From assembly GCF_042849255.1 (NCBI RefSeq), contig NZ_AP026866.1, forward strand, positions 2,728,001 to 2,792,000: a stretch of DNA of 64,000 nt, read 5' to 3'. The DNA is from Oceaniferula spumae. GTDB taxonomy: Bacteria > Verrucomicrobiota > Verrucomicrobiia > Verrucomicrobiales > Akkermansiaceae. The notes beneath the pieces were generated by a model, which was given only the letters and a program-made list of their open reading frames with translations, ran no database searches and was not told the DNA's origin. This document shows, in pieces, positions 26,377 to 35,266 of the stretch; the stretch's first letter is position 1; the number at the start of each line of letters is the position of its first letter. The translations under genes and the position numbers were made by a program.

Positions 26377-27429
26377 CTACCTGTTTCGCTTTGCGTAAGA
26401 AAACTGGCGACTGCCTAACATGAAATTGATGTGCTCGCGGGTCAGTTCGCCCATGGTGATGCACTTATCAAAGGCAGTGGTTTCGTGGATTTTCCCCAGG
26501 TCCTCGCGAAGCTGAATCACGTGCTCCGGTGGGGCGAGTTCTTCGCGCGCCATGGTGGTGAGCAAGGCTTGCAAGCGACGTTTTTCCACGCTGGCCCTGC
26601 GTGACATTTGTGTGCGTTCCTCCTCGGCATACTGCGCAATGGTTTTGCGATTCATCTCGCGGAAACTGAGACGGGTGACGTCCTTGTTACTGTCGAAGTG
26701 ATAGGCCATGTAAGTCTTGCCCCTGCCTTGGTAGGACTGCTGGTCAAAGTCGATTGGACGAACCCGATACTGTACCTCCTCAAAATCTGGAGTGACATCG
26801 ACGACGTAGTTGACCGAACGCATGTCGCCTAACAGGCGGATGAAACAACGCTCGTTAAACTTCACAAACTCCTTCGCGATCCTGACCCGGTTGACGTTCT
26901 TTTTCTGCAAGTATTCCTCCGCAAATGCATCACCGGGGATGCCGGCGATATGTTCCTCGATGAGGGTATTGCCGCGGCAGAGATAGTTAATTCTGTTAGG
27001 AGAAAGGATGTGCTCCAGCTCGAGGCCGTAGAGCCGTGAGGCATCGCAATTTTTCACGTAGTAGTAGTCTGAGTTATCGTTGTACTGATTGGTGATCCGG
27101 ATTCGGAACGGGCGGGAATTCCCGAACTCTCCGAAATCGATGCGATCCACGATCAAGTGCTCATGGTGGGCGCTATCTCCGCCGATTTTGAGCTCGGCAT
27201 AGATTTGTGTCAGCTGCGGACGAAGCTCCATCATCACCTCCTGCGAATACATCACCGTGAGCCATAGGGTTTCCTTCCCAGAAGGATCCTCATAGGGAAT
27301 GGAGCCGGAAAATCTCAGCAAATCATCGTAAACCAAGGGGATTTCCGAATAGCGGCCAAAATGGTAGAGATACTGCCCGAGTGAGGCACTTACGGGGTAG
27401 AAGTTCTTGCGTCGGGAAATCATCGCCAT
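26377..27429 (-). CDS. Conserved-looking protein of unknown function
   Basis: A 350-residue soluble protein starting at 'MAMISRRKNFYPVSASLGQY'. There is no signal peptide or membrane segment. The block 'YRVRPIDFDQQSYQGRGK' near the middle recalls the 'DFD' catalytic or metal loop of kinase-like folds, but I cannot assign a family. A helical, charged stretch follows (about 265-320). The frame stays open upstream to 27504, but that part is Cys/Pro-rich and unlikely to be coding. Divergent from accB. Confidence 0.6.
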   Translation of the reverse strand: MAMISRRKNFYPVSASLGQYLYHFGRYSEIPLVYDDLLRFSGSIPYEDPSGKETLWLTVMYSQEVMMELRPQLTQIYAELKIGGDSAHHEHLIVDRIDFGEFGNSRPFRIRITNQYNDNSDYYYVKNCDASRLYGLELEHILSPNRINYLCRGNTLIEEHIAGIPGDAFAEEYLQKKNVNRVRIAKEFVKFNERCFIRLLGDMRSVNYVVDVTPDFEEVQYRVRPIDFDQQSYQGRGKTYMAYHFDSNKDVTRLSFREMNRKTIAQYAEEERTQMSRRASVEKRRLQALLTTMAREELAPPEHVIQLREDLGKIHETTAFDKCITMGELTREHINFMLGSRQFSYAKRNR

Positions 27430-27590
27430 CGTGTCATCAGGATGGCAGTAGCAATGGATAAACGCAAGACCGCATGAGGGCTTGACGCTCGGCGGGCATA
27501 GCAAGTAGTCTTCGAATCAGATATTCCCAGCGGCGCACTCACAGTGTGTCGGACCTCTCTTCATCATAACCATTAGCCAAATAAATAACC

Positions 27591-28043
27591 GTGGACCTCA
27601 AGGAAATTCGTAAAATCGTAGAGCTCATGAACGAGCATGAACTGTCCTACTTCCACCTCGAAGAGGAGGGTGTGAATCTTAAACTCAAGAAAGGACAAGA
27701 CATCGTTCAAATCGCCCAGTCTGCGATGCCAGCCGCCGCCCCTGCGCCCGCAGCACCAGCCGCAGCAGCCCCGACCCCAGCTGGTGAAGCTGCCGCTCCT
27801 GCGGCTGATGGAAATGAAATCACCGCTCCCATGGTTGGCACATTTTACTCCGCACCATCTCCTGACTCCCCTGCCTTTGTCAGCGTCGGTGACACCATCA
27901 GTGTCGGCCAGACTCTCTGCATCATCGAGGCCATGAAGGTCATGAACGAGATCAAATCTGAAACATCAGGAACCGTCACCGCAATCATTGCCCAAGACGG
28001 CGAACCTGTTCAGTTCGGTGACGGCCTGTTCCGCGTGCAGTAA
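27591..28043 (+). CDS. accB: Biotin carboxyl carrier protein of acetyl-CoA carboxylase
   Basis: A 150-residue carrier subunit for the first step of fatty acid synthesis. An N-terminal helical part (1-45) is joined by an Ala/Pro linker (46-73) to the biotinyl domain. The biotin-accepting lysine is Lys116 in 'IIEAMKVMNEI'. Translation starts at a GTG (27591), and the alignment of the N-terminus with known AccB supports that. accC follows after 72 bases, the usual pair. Confidence 0.95.
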   Translation: MDLKEIRKIVELMNEHELSYFHLEEEGVNLKLKKGQDIVQIAQSAMPAAAPAPAAPAAAAPTPAGEAAAPAADGNEITAPMVGTFYSAPSPDSPAFVSVGDTISVGQTLCIIEAMKVMNEIKSETSGTVTAIIAQDGEPVQFGDGLFRVQ

Positions 28044-28115
28044 TTCACGTCATTCGGTTATTCTGTGAATCGGCACACACACTTGCCCGGTTCATCAAAT
28101 CATCCCATTTCCCAA

Positions 28116-29477
28116 ATGTTTAACAAAGTTCTAGTCGCCAACCGTGGGGAAATTGCTCTCCGTATCATCCGTGCTTGTCGCGAGTTAGGCGTGTCCTCCG
28201 TGGCCGTCTACTCCGAGGCTGACATCGACTCCATGCACGTTCAGCTCGCTGACGAGGCCGTCTGTATCGGACCTGGCCCCAGCAAAGACAGCTATCTCAA
28301 GCCGGACCGCATCATTGCAGCCGCTGAGATCACTGGAGCTGACGCGATCCATCCGGGATACGGGTTCCTTTCCGAGAATGCGCGCTTTGTCGAAATCTGC
28401 GACAGCTGCAACATCAAGTTTATCGGGCCCTCAGCTGAGGTGATCCGCCGGATGGGCGATAAGAACACCGCTCGTGCCACCGCCGTTGAATACGGTGTGC
28501 CAATCACACCTGGCTCAGATGGCATTCTTGAGTCTGGCGAACACGGCCTGAAGCTCGCCAAGGAAATGGGCTTCCCTGTCATGATCAAAGCCACCGCAGG
28601 TGGTGGTGGTCGTGGTATGCGTCCCTGTTTTGAAGAAAAGGACTTCATCTCACTCTACGATGCCGCCAGCAAGGAGGCGATCGCCTGCTTCGGCAATGGC
28701 GAGTGCTATCTCGAGAAGCTGGTGCTCAAGCCGCACCACATCGAAATGCAAATCATCGGTGACACCCACGGCAATTTCATCCAGCTGGGTGAGCGTGACT
28801 GCTCAATGCAGCGCCGGAACCAAAAGATCATCGAGGAGTGTCCCTCAGCCCTCATCAGCGATAAGATGCGCAAGGATATGGCCGAGGCATCTGTTAACTT
28901 GATCAAATCCATCGGCTACGAAAACGCCGGCACCATCGAGTATCTTGTGGATGAAAAAGCGGAGAATTTCTACTTCATGGAAATGAATACCCGCATCCAG
29001 GTGGAGCACCCAGTCACCGAGGAAGTGATGGGCTGTGAACTGATCAAGGAGCAAATCCGCGTCGCCGCTGGTGAGCCACTTTCATACCACGTGCTAAACA
29101 CCATCCCACGCGGGCATTCCATTGAGTGCCGGATCAACGCCGAGGACCCCTACAACAATTTCTGCCCAAGCCCTGGAACCATCAAGCTCTGGTACACACC
29201 AGGCGGCAAGGGTGTGCGGGTCGATACCCATGTCTACTCCGGCTATACCGTGCCACCATACTATGATTCGATGATCGCCAAGCTCATCGTCACCGGTGCC
29301 ACACGTGAAATTGCGATCGCCCGTATGAAGCGTGCGCTTTCCGAATTCAAGATCGAAGGCATTAAGACCACGATTCCGTTCCAGCAAGAAATCATCGATC
29401 ACGAGGACTTCAAGAATGGCAAATACGGCATCGAGTGGGTCGCTGACTACATGAAAAGCAAAGGCCTGCAGCCATAG
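28116..29477 (+). CDS. accC: Biotin carboxylase subunit of acetyl-CoA carboxylase
   Basis: A 453-residue ATP-grasp enzyme that carboxylates the biotin on AccB. Starting at 'MFNKVLVANRGEIALRIIRA' it has the pre-ATP-grasp domain, the glycine loop 'KATAGGGGRGMR', 'FMEMNTRIQVEHPVTE' with the metal-binding Glu and bicarbonate-site residues, and the C-terminal domain 'RGHSIECRINAEDP'. The upstream in-frame extension to 28065 is not family-like. The last 17 codons and the following hairpin are repeated, slightly changed, at 30717-30795. Confidence 0.96.
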   Translation: MFNKVLVANRGEIALRIIRACRELGVSSVAVYSEADIDSMHVQLADEAVCIGPGPSKDSYLKPDRIIAAAEITGADAIHPGYGFLSENARFVEICDSCNIKFIGPSAEVIRRMGDKNTARATAVEYGVPITPGSDGILESGEHGLKLAKEMGFPVMIKATAGGGGRGMRPCFEEKDFISLYDAASKEAIACFGNGECYLEKLVLKPHHIEMQIIGDTHGNFIQLGERDCSMQRRNQKIIEECPSALISDKMRKDMAEASVNLIKSIGYENAGTIEYLVDEKAENFYFMEMNTRIQVEHPVTEEVMGCELIKEQIRVAAGEPLSYHVLNTIPRGHSIECRINAEDPYNNFCPSPGTIKLWYTPGGKGVRVDTHVYSGYTVPPYYDSMIAKLIVTGATREIAIARMKRALSEFKIEGIKTTIPFQQEIIDHEDFKNGKYGIEWVADYMKSKGLQP

Positions 29478-29505
29478 AGTATGAACGGCGGCGAGAGATC
29501 GCCGC
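29427..29505 (+). repeat. Direct repeat copy 1: accC 3' end plus hairpin
   Basis: This 79-bp stretch covers the last codons of accC, its stop, and the hairpin gcggcga-gaga-tcgccgc (29488-29505). It matches 30717-30795 at 74 of 79 positions. The hairpin has a GAGA tetraloop and no T run, so it is more likely an mRNA 3' stabiliser or imperfect terminator. Confidence 0.85.
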
Positions 29506-29529
29506 ACTCAAAAGCGACCACCAAATAAA

Positions 29530-29566
29530 ACGAGCCACACAAGGAATGATCCCCGGTGGCTCGTTT
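29530..29566. terminator. Terminator between accC and the metalloprotease gene
   Basis: Stem acgagccac (29530-29538) and gtggctcgt (29556-29564), with T and A runs on both flanks. It serves the minus-strand metalloprotease gene and possibly accC. Confidence 0.75.
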
Positions 29567-29586
29567 AAAAATCGATTTTGGTTCGC

Positions 29587-30570
29587 TTATGCTCTGCGGC
29601 GGCGGATTAGCAGGGCGATTCCGCCAAGGCCGAGAAGCGCCGTCGATGCTGGCTCTGGGACAAGACTGGCTTCGGTAAAGCCCATGTCTTGAAGCATAGC
29701 TACCGTAAGGGCATCAATATCTCTGAGATCCAAACCCTCAGCAACAGTAGCCTCGTGATTCATCATTTTGGCATTGGCTCCTGTAAAGAAGTCGGTGTCC
29801 AAGTGTGAGCCGGAGCTGCCATCTACCCACGCAGTAGGTGAGTAAAGGGGAACTGGATTTCCTCCATTGAGGGCCATGGCATTAGCTCCATAGAAATAGA
29901 GCCCGGCTCCGGCAGGTGATGTCCCGGTTCCACCGACCGATGCTGTGTTCCAACGCGAGCCATCCAGAGCAAAACTTCCGTCGATGAGAGCACCAGTTCC
30001 ATCTCCCACAAATTGGTCGAAGGGAGCCCAAATGGCAGGGTTACCTGGTGAGGTGCCGTAACCATTGATGCCGGACTGGGTGATATCGGAGGAGACTCCC
30101 ACCGCGTGCAGCAGTTCATGCATCGCCGTGGAAATGAGGTCCATTTCGCCTGGCTGGAAATCATCGCCAGCTTCCCACATGAAGTCCTCAAAGTTCCAAT
30201 CCACCTTGCCATCGGCCGTGCCCGGGCTTGGGTCAACGCCTCCGAGAATCTTAATCCCCACATCGCCACGCCCGTCGAAACCAGGGCCGCTCGGGGTGAA
30301 ATTGAAATTCGAGCCTGCGGAAGCAAGTGTTGTATCGTTGGTCTGGCTGCCATCGACATCAATATGAACATCTGCGTTGTAAGCTGAGAAGATGGCTGCC
30401 ACCCGGCTTGCAGCTTCCTCTAACCCAGCTCTCCTAGCGGCTCCTTCGGTGGGATCATTAAAACCTACACCCACATCGGTGTAGTTGAATATGAAGTTCA
30501 CCGCTCCAAAGGAAGCCGGTGCTTGCAAGATCAAGGCTCCAATCAGAGCACTACGTCGTATATTTTTCAT
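29587..30570 (-). CDS. PEP-CTERM zinc metalloprotease (matrixin/metzincin-like)
   Basis: A 327-residue exported protein with a signal peptide ('MKNIRRSALIGALILQAPASFG'). The zinc site 'HELLHAVG' places His151, Glu152 and His155; Asp162 or a nearby residue may be the third ligand as in some metzincins, and 'MMNHE' (269-273) could be the Met-turn. The C-terminus 'VPEPASTALLGLGG' plus hydrophobic segment and RRRR is a PEP-CTERM sorting signal. So it is predicted to be an envelope-anchored or exosortase-released protease. The gene lies between two copies of the accC 3' end, which suggests that it was inserted or duplicated there. Confidence 0.82.
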   Translation of the reverse strand: MKNIRRSALIGALILQAPASFGAVNFIFNYTDVGVGFNDPTEGAARRAGLEEAASRVAAIFSAYNADVHIDVDGSQTNDTTLASAGSNFNFTPSGPGFDGRGDVGIKILGGVDPSPGTADGKVDWNFEDFMWEAGDDFQPGEMDLISTAMHELLHAVGVSSDITQSGINGYGTSPGNPAIWAPFDQFVGDGTGALIDGSFALDGSRWNTASVGGTGTSPAGAGLYFYGANAMALNGGNPVPLYSPTAWVDGSSGSHLDTDFFTGANAKMMNHEATVAEGLDLRDIDALTVAMLQDMGFTEASLVPEPASTALLGLGGIALLIRRRRA

Positions 30571-30682
30571 TGTTATTTAAGGTTTAAATCTTGTCGGCCT
30601 CCCTGAGGATAAATCGCAAAGCTTTCTTCTCAGATAATCAGATGCTGTCTATCAGAATCAACTTTGTCCATTTCTTTATCAG

Positions 30683-30770
30683 CATCGACCACAATATCCT
30701 CAAAAACAGTGACTAAGGCATCGAATGGGTAGCTAACTACATGAAAAGCAGAGGCCTGCAGCCATAGATT
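30683..30770 (+). pseudogene. Decayed fragment of an accC 3' end
   Basis: Translated in frame the stretch reads IDHNILKNSD, stop, GIEWVANYMKSRGLQP, stop. The real AccC C-terminus is IDHEDFKNGKYGIEWVADYMKSKGLQP. Bases 30683-30716 are about two-thirds identical to accC at the same distance, then identity rises above 90 percent from 30717. The in-frame TAA and missing upstream part make it non-functional. Confidence 0.8.
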
Positions 30771-30795
30771 ATGAACGGCGGCGAGAGATCGCCGC
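30717..30795 (+). repeat. Direct repeat copy 2: accC 3' end plus hairpin
   Basis: Matches 29427-29505 with five substitutions, including the identical 18-base hairpin (30778-30795). It lies 1290 bases after copy 1 and encloses, with it, the PEP-CTERM metalloprotease gene. Confidence 0.85.
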
Positions 30796-30803
30796 GTTTG
30801 CTC

Positions 30804-31844
30804 TCACATCCCTGCACGACCCTCGCGGATGCGTTGGCTGAAATCGACACTGTCATGGAATTTCTGTGCCGCTGGATTAATGTAGGCTCTTTTTCTGAGT
30901 TCATGGAATGGTAGGCCGCCATCTTTGAATTTGTTATGCTCGTAGAGGTATTCGTCTAACAATCCGTTGACTAACATGCGGATATCAAATTTTCCCCGCT
31001 GATCTTCGGGTAATCGATCGCGCAGGCTGGTGGTGCAATTGGAATAGATGACGTTGTAGAATCGCGGTTTCTTCGCGAGGTCATTCTGAACCTCTAGAGC
31101 ACCCACAAAGAGATTTCGGGCTTCATCCAGTGGCATGTTGATACGGTAGATGTAAACCGCCTCGTCGCGCACGCTTGCTCTGAGACGGACGCAGTCTTCT
31201 TCAGTGGCGAAGATGTATTGCAGCTCGAACATTTTGTAGAGTCCGCCGACCACGGAGAACTCCTCATTCTCCTCCCGGCGAGTTTCCACCGTCAGGCAAA
31301 TTCGGCCGTCCGGCCCAAAGTCAAATGACAGCAGAGGGTGGCCAATGCGATCGCCTCCAAAGGTCGTGTGAAACAAGTCCATGCTCCGCAAATTCGATAA
31401 ATGCACGGTGCGAGTTTCCCATCGTTCAGTGGCTTCACCCTCACGCGTGTAGCTGAAGTTCCGGACGTTTTTCAGAGTCACCACATCGCCTTCACGCTCA
31501 GAGTAGCCAGTTCTGGCAAACTCAGGGGCCCACTCACGACCGTTGGACGGCTTCACAAATGCTCTGGGCACAAGAATCACGGCAACGGCCACTCCACAGA
31601 GAATCACCCGCTGTTTTCTGGTTTTGAATTTCCTCCAAAAATAGACCCCTAGCCCGAGCCATAACATCGCTAACAGGCCATTCCAAAAACCACCTGATTT
31701 GAATGGCCCGTCATAACAGATCATTCCCCAATAATAGAGAACAACCAGTGATGCTAACAACACCAGCAATGCCAATCCGGTCTTCGTAAGCCATCGCTGC
31801 CATTTCGGCTTTTCGGCCGATGACTTTTTCAGATTTTCACTCAT
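30804..31844 (-). CDS. DUF4105 membrane protein
   Basis: A 346-residue protein with two or three N-terminal membrane segments (about 20-40, 52-70, 77-95) and an extracytoplasmic domain. The segment 'FYNVIYSNCTTSLRDRL' is the signature of the DUF4105 family, whose Asn-Cys-Thr core looks papain-like and is found in LnbB-type envelope proteins. Start: ATG at 31844 has GGAG five bases upstream; a GTG at 31853 is the alternative. It is the last gene of a minus-strand operon, 12 bases after the lipase gene. Enzymatic role unproven. Confidence 0.78.
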   Translation of the reverse strand: MSENLKKSSAEKPKWQRWLTKTGLALLVLLASLVVLYYWGMICYDGPFKSGGFWNGLLAMLWLGLGVYFWRKFKTRKQRVILCGVAVAVILVPRAFVKPSNGREWAPEFARTGYSEREGDVVTLKNVRNFSYTREGEATERWETRTVHLSNLRSMDLFHTTFGGDRIGHPLLSFDFGPDGRICLTVETRREENEEFSVVGGLYKMFELQYIFATEEDCVRLRASVRDEAVYIYRINMPLDEARNLFVGALEVQNDLAKKPRFYNVIYSNCTTSLRDRLPEDQRGKFDIRMLVNGLLDEYLYEHNKFKDGGLPFHELRKRAYINPAAQKFHDSVDFSQRIREGRAGM

Positions 31845-31856
31845 CAGCTCCACGGA

Positions 31857-33557
31857 TTATCGGCGACTGAGGTTCGCGTGTAGGATGCGTCTCAGCTCTT
31901 GGATGGCTTTGGGGTTGGCATGGGCGCTGTGGCCTGAGGGCACGATGACTTCTGATTTGGCCCCTTCGAGATGGGAGCTGCGATACGCCACTACCCCGTC
32001 CGAGCTGTCTGGGGTATCACCCCTGCCCCGGTCTCCGATGATGGAGTGATAGGGAATGGAGGACACGATCGGACTCGAGCGAATCAGGCCCAAGGCTGGA
32101 TTGTTATTTCGTAACGACCTAACACCATTGGAAAGATCATCGTCCAGTAGAATGGTTCTGCCCAGAGCGGTCAATGACCGCGCAGCGTCCACTGGGTCTA
32201 ACTTCAGCACTTTTTCCGGAATCTGAATCAGGGAAATAACGATTCGTCCGATCCAACCGTTGGCCATCTGACTGCCACGGTGGGGGGTGGCGATGAATAC
32301 CGCACGATTCAGCATGCTCGGAAATGGAGTTTCCAGCAGCACCGTGTAATCGGCCTTCACTTCCTTCCTCAATTTCGATTTTGTCAGTGGAATGTTAGAG
32401 ATCCTTTTCCAAGTAGCATCGCCGAATTTTCTCACCTGCATGCTGGTTAGCAGGCCGCCCATGCTGTGTCCGATGATCACTGATCGGGATGCCACATCTC
32501 CCGCGCCCATATCATTGTAGAAGCGCTGTAGCCGGATAAGTTCCTGCTTAAGCGCGCTGCCTGTGCGTCGGATGGGTAAACCGGTGGGATAGTAAAATAG
32601 GTAGACCTGATATCGGCTGCTAATTTCCGGGTCCTCCAGTAGTCCATTGAGGGTCACACTCCAAGTGGTGGGATCAGAAACCAAGCCGTGAATGAGTATC
32701 AGCGGTATCTTCCGTTCGTCGAACTTCTGCGTGGAATACAACCCCATGTTCTTTTGATAACGGACTGGGTAAAACACTCCGCGAATATCCTCGATCAACC
32801 CTCGCTCACGCGCTTTGTCCAGGCTGACCGCCATGGGTGCCGTTAGATCTTTGGCCAATGTTCGTTCTTCACCTAGGAAGCGAATTTTTTGATTCACCGT
32901 GCTATCAATGGCTCGGAACCTTGCGGCACCCTTGCCTGGGAAGTCGACCACCACCGTCACCGGCAACTGCAGCCCGTTTGTGTGGACGAAGGTGTCTTCC
33001 TTCGAAGAGAGTTTGGCGTTAGGCACATAGTTGGCCACCATGGGCGCACCCACACCAGGACTGACTACGCGCTTGTCCCAGCCCTTCAGTTTCAAGCTGT
33101 CGGACGGAATCACATCTTTGAACTCCAGGAGATTCATTTCCCCCCGCTTGGAAGCCGCACGAGAGATCTTTGGGTATTCGATACGATAACGCTCAGTGTG
33201 CCCAGACACCTCGGACAACTGCGGGTTACCCACTAACAAATCAGCTGCTCGGGCTACGGCATGATTATAGAGGGGTAGTAAATCCTCCAGGTTACTCTTG
33301 GTAGAAATCTCAGCGGCCTCCAAGTATAGCCCCACCGCCTTGTCCGGTGAGTCTGGAGTCATGGCTCTTGCTTGAGTAATCAGCTGATAAGCCTGACGGT
33401 ATCTCTGGTAGCTCGCCTCCTTCGGGTGAACCGATTCCAATGACTTTGGCAAAGGCTGCACCGGCCGATCCATTACACGGATCGCGTAATCGCTGCATTG
33501 GGTGAGGAGTAAAATTCCCGTGACTGCCGTCGTAGTTCGTAAAAATGTTTTCATCAT
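31857..33557 (-). CDS. Alpha/beta-hydrolase lipoprotein (lipase/esterase-like)
   Basis: A 566-residue protein with a lipoprotein signal peptide ('ILLLTQC', Cys21) and a helical region up to about 140. The hydrolase domain begins near 285: 'ILIHGLVSDPTTW' (oxyanion HG at 290-291), nucleophile elbow 'GHSMGG' (Ser365), and a probable catalytic His in 'VPSGHSAHANP' near the C-terminus. It probably hydrolyses lipids or esters at the outer membrane. In the operon it lies one base after the SMUG1 gene and before the DUF4105 gene. Confidence 0.82.
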   Translation of the reverse strand: MMKTFLRTTTAVTGILLLTQCSDYAIRVMDRPVQPLPKSLESVHPKEASYQRYRQAYQLITQARAMTPDSPDKAVGLYLEAAEISTKSNLEDLLPLYNHAVARAADLLVGNPQLSEVSGHTERYRIEYPKISRAASKRGEMNLLEFKDVIPSDSLKLKGWDKRVVSPGVGAPMVANYVPNAKLSSKEDTFVHTNGLQLPVTVVVDFPGKGAARFRAIDSTVNQKIRFLGEERTLAKDLTAPMAVSLDKARERGLIEDIRGVFYPVRYQKNMGLYSTQKFDERKIPLILIHGLVSDPTTWSVTLNGLLEDPEISSRYQVYLFYYPTGLPIRRTGSALKQELIRLQRFYNDMGAGDVASRSVIIGHSMGGLLTSMQVRKFGDATWKRISNIPLTKSKLRKEVKADYTVLLETPFPSMLNRAVFIATPHRGSQMANGWIGRIVISLIQIPEKVLKLDPVDAARSLTALGRTILLDDDLSNGVRSLRNNNPALGLIRSSPIVSSIPYHSIIGDRGRGDTPDSSDGVVAYRSSHLEGAKSEVIVPSGHSAHANPKAIQELRRILHANLSRR

Positions 33558-33558
33558 A

Positions 33559-34293
33559 CTATTGCCACACCTCCATTTCTAACAGCTGTTTCTCAGCCTG
33601 CGGCTCCCACCCACGGTTGGCGATGGGTGATGCTGGTGAAGGATGCAGAATCTTACCTGTTTTAAAAGTCTTGTCGGGAAAGTATTCCTTCACGGTCTCG
33701 ATAAGTTTTTTCTCCGCGTAGGCCCCCACCCCGATCAGCCACTCTGGCTCCATGGCACCGATGACTGCGGCAAGATGTTTGCGACAGGCTATTTCCACGG
33801 GTTCCATTTCTGCCTTGGGAAGTTTGTCTGGGGTGATGTTTTTTCCGGTTTCACCCATCCAGACCAGCGGGCAGTAGTTGACGACGAAATGGTCTTTAAA
33901 AAAGGCCTTCGCCTCGGGGAATTTTTCTGAGAACAGACCCCAGAGTCTTCTGCCGCTGACCTCGGAGCGCTCGCAATCGAATCCTACCACCTCGCGCTTC
34001 GGGTGTTCAGGATCCGGCTTTTGCACTGGGCCTGAAATACCCATCCAATCGCGGACCGCAGGGATTTCTCCGAACGGCACGCCCGTTTGCGCCATGCCCC
34101 AGGGTCCAGGGTTCATTCCGAGCATGATCACACGTTTTTTCCCGCTGCCATATTTCTCCAGATACTGGCGATGGGTCTCCCATGCGTATTCGGTAGGTAG
34201 GTAAACATGACTGACCGGATCGGCAAACCGCAGTGGTTTCAGCTCCTTGGTCAGCCGTGAGGCGGCATCGATGATCGCTTTGGCGTCGGGCAT
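33559..34293 (-). CDS. SMUG1-like uracil-DNA glycosylase
   Basis: A 244-residue protein (start 'MPDAKAIIDAASRL' at 34293; ATG at 34299 also possible) of the single-strand-selective monofunctional uracil-DNA glycosylase family. Motifs: 'MLGMNPGPWGMAQTGVPFGE' for the active-site loop and 'ILHPSPASPIANRGWEPQAEK' for the DNA-intercalation loop with the catalytic His. It removes uracil and oxidised pyrimidines from DNA. SMUG1 is patchy in bacteria but recurrent in Verrucomicrobia/Planctomycetes. First gene of the minus-strand operon; the frame extends upstream into the divergent gene but is not coding there. Confidence 0.85.
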   Translation of the reverse strand: MPDAKAIIDAASRLTKELKPLRFADPVSHVYLPTEYAWETHRQYLEKYGSGKKRVIMLGMNPGPWGMAQTGVPFGEIPAVRDWMGISGPVQKPDPEHPKREVVGFDCERSEVSGRRLWGLFSEKFPEAKAFFKDHFVVNYCPLVWMGETGKNITPDKLPKAEMEPVEIACRKHLAAVIGAMEPEWLIGVGAYAEKKLIETVKEYFPDKTFKTGKILHPSPASPIANRGWEPQAEKQLLEMEVWQ

Positions 34294-34384
34294 GCGCATA
34301 TATAACCCCAGTCCGATCAGGTGCAATCCTGCAAACTCAGCACTGGTAATTGCCGCCGCCGCTTCTATTGTGCTCCAGCAATTC

Positions 34385-35266
34385 ATGTTTGACCTTACAC
34401 AAACCGTACTCATCGCCTCGTTTGCGCTCTGCCTACTTTCCATGGTAGGGGCCATTCCCTTAGCAGCCTACATGAGGCGGCAGTCACAGGGGATCGGCTG
34501 GAATTACCGTGGCATGGTGCGCACGGAACCACTGAATCAACTCGATTTACTAGGTATCGCCCTGCTGACCGGGCTCTACACCCTACAGTGCGCATTCAAA
34601 CTCCCTCAGGTGATCGATTTTCTCGTCTCCACCGGCCTGTTGTCGCAGACGGCGACTGAAACACCGGACCAAATCCAGCTAACACCCGCTGTGCTCACAG
34701 CTGGTATGATCAGTCAGGCGGTTCCGGGCATGATCGTCATCGTCTTTCTCGTATTCCGCCAAATCAGCGTCGTGGAGTTCTTCGGGCTGAAATGGAAACA
34801 CGCTCCATACTTGATTCTGCTGGCACCCTTCGCTGCGGTTTTTGTGCAGATGATTTTTGTCGGTATGGAAATGGCTGGTTACTCGACCATGATCCAAGAG
34901 ATCTTTGGCAAGGCTGAGAAACAGGAAATCGTTAAAATCTATCAGGAAACCAACGCAGTATCCATACGTGTGTTGTTAGCCATTGCGGCAGTGGTCATTG
35001 CTCCTCTGGTGGAAGAGACGGTCTTCCGTGGATACATCTACCCGGTATGCAAGCGCTACACCGGACGGATCATCGCCACCTTTGTGACCTCGTTGTTTTT
35101 TTCCGCTGTACACTTTAACATCCCCGCCCTGCTGCCACTGTTCATACTCGCCATTCTCCTGACAATTGCCTATGAACTATCAGGCTCCCTCTGGGTCCCG
35201 ATCTCCATTCACGCCTGCTTCAATGGGTTCACATTGCTCGTGCAGGAACTCCAGCCACCTTCATAA
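34385..35266 (+). CDS. CPBP-family intramembrane glutamic protease (CAAX-like)
   Basis: A 293-residue polytopic membrane protein starting 'MFDLTQTVLIASF'. Family motif 1 'EETVFRGYIY' (catalytic Glu-Glu and Arg) and motif 2 'FFSAVHFN' (His) are present, the signature of Abi/CPBP proteases. About eight membrane segments. The stop codon overlaps the start of the multihaem gene (TAATG), which implies coupled translation. Substrate unknown. Confidence 0.88.
   Translation: MFDLTQTVLIASFALCLLSMVGAIPLAAYMRRQSQGIGWNYRGMVRTEPLNQLDLLGIALLTGLYTLQCAFKLPQVIDFLVSTGLLSQTATETPDQIQLTPAVLTAGMISQAVPGMIVIVFLVFRQISVVEFFGLKWKHAPYLILLAPFAAVFVQMIFVGMEMAGYSTMIQEIFGKAEKQEIVKIYQETNAVSIRVLLAIAAVVIAPLVEETVFRGYIYPVCKRYTGRIIATFVTSLFFSAVHFNIPALLPLFILAILLTIAYELSGSLWVPISIHACFNGFTLLVQELQPPS

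Noticed and set aside
29488..29505. GCGGCGA-GAGA-TCGCCGC hairpin as a Rho-independent terminator of accC
   Set aside because: No T run follows it; the adjacent stem at 29530 is the better terminator. The hairpin is kept only as part of the repeat.
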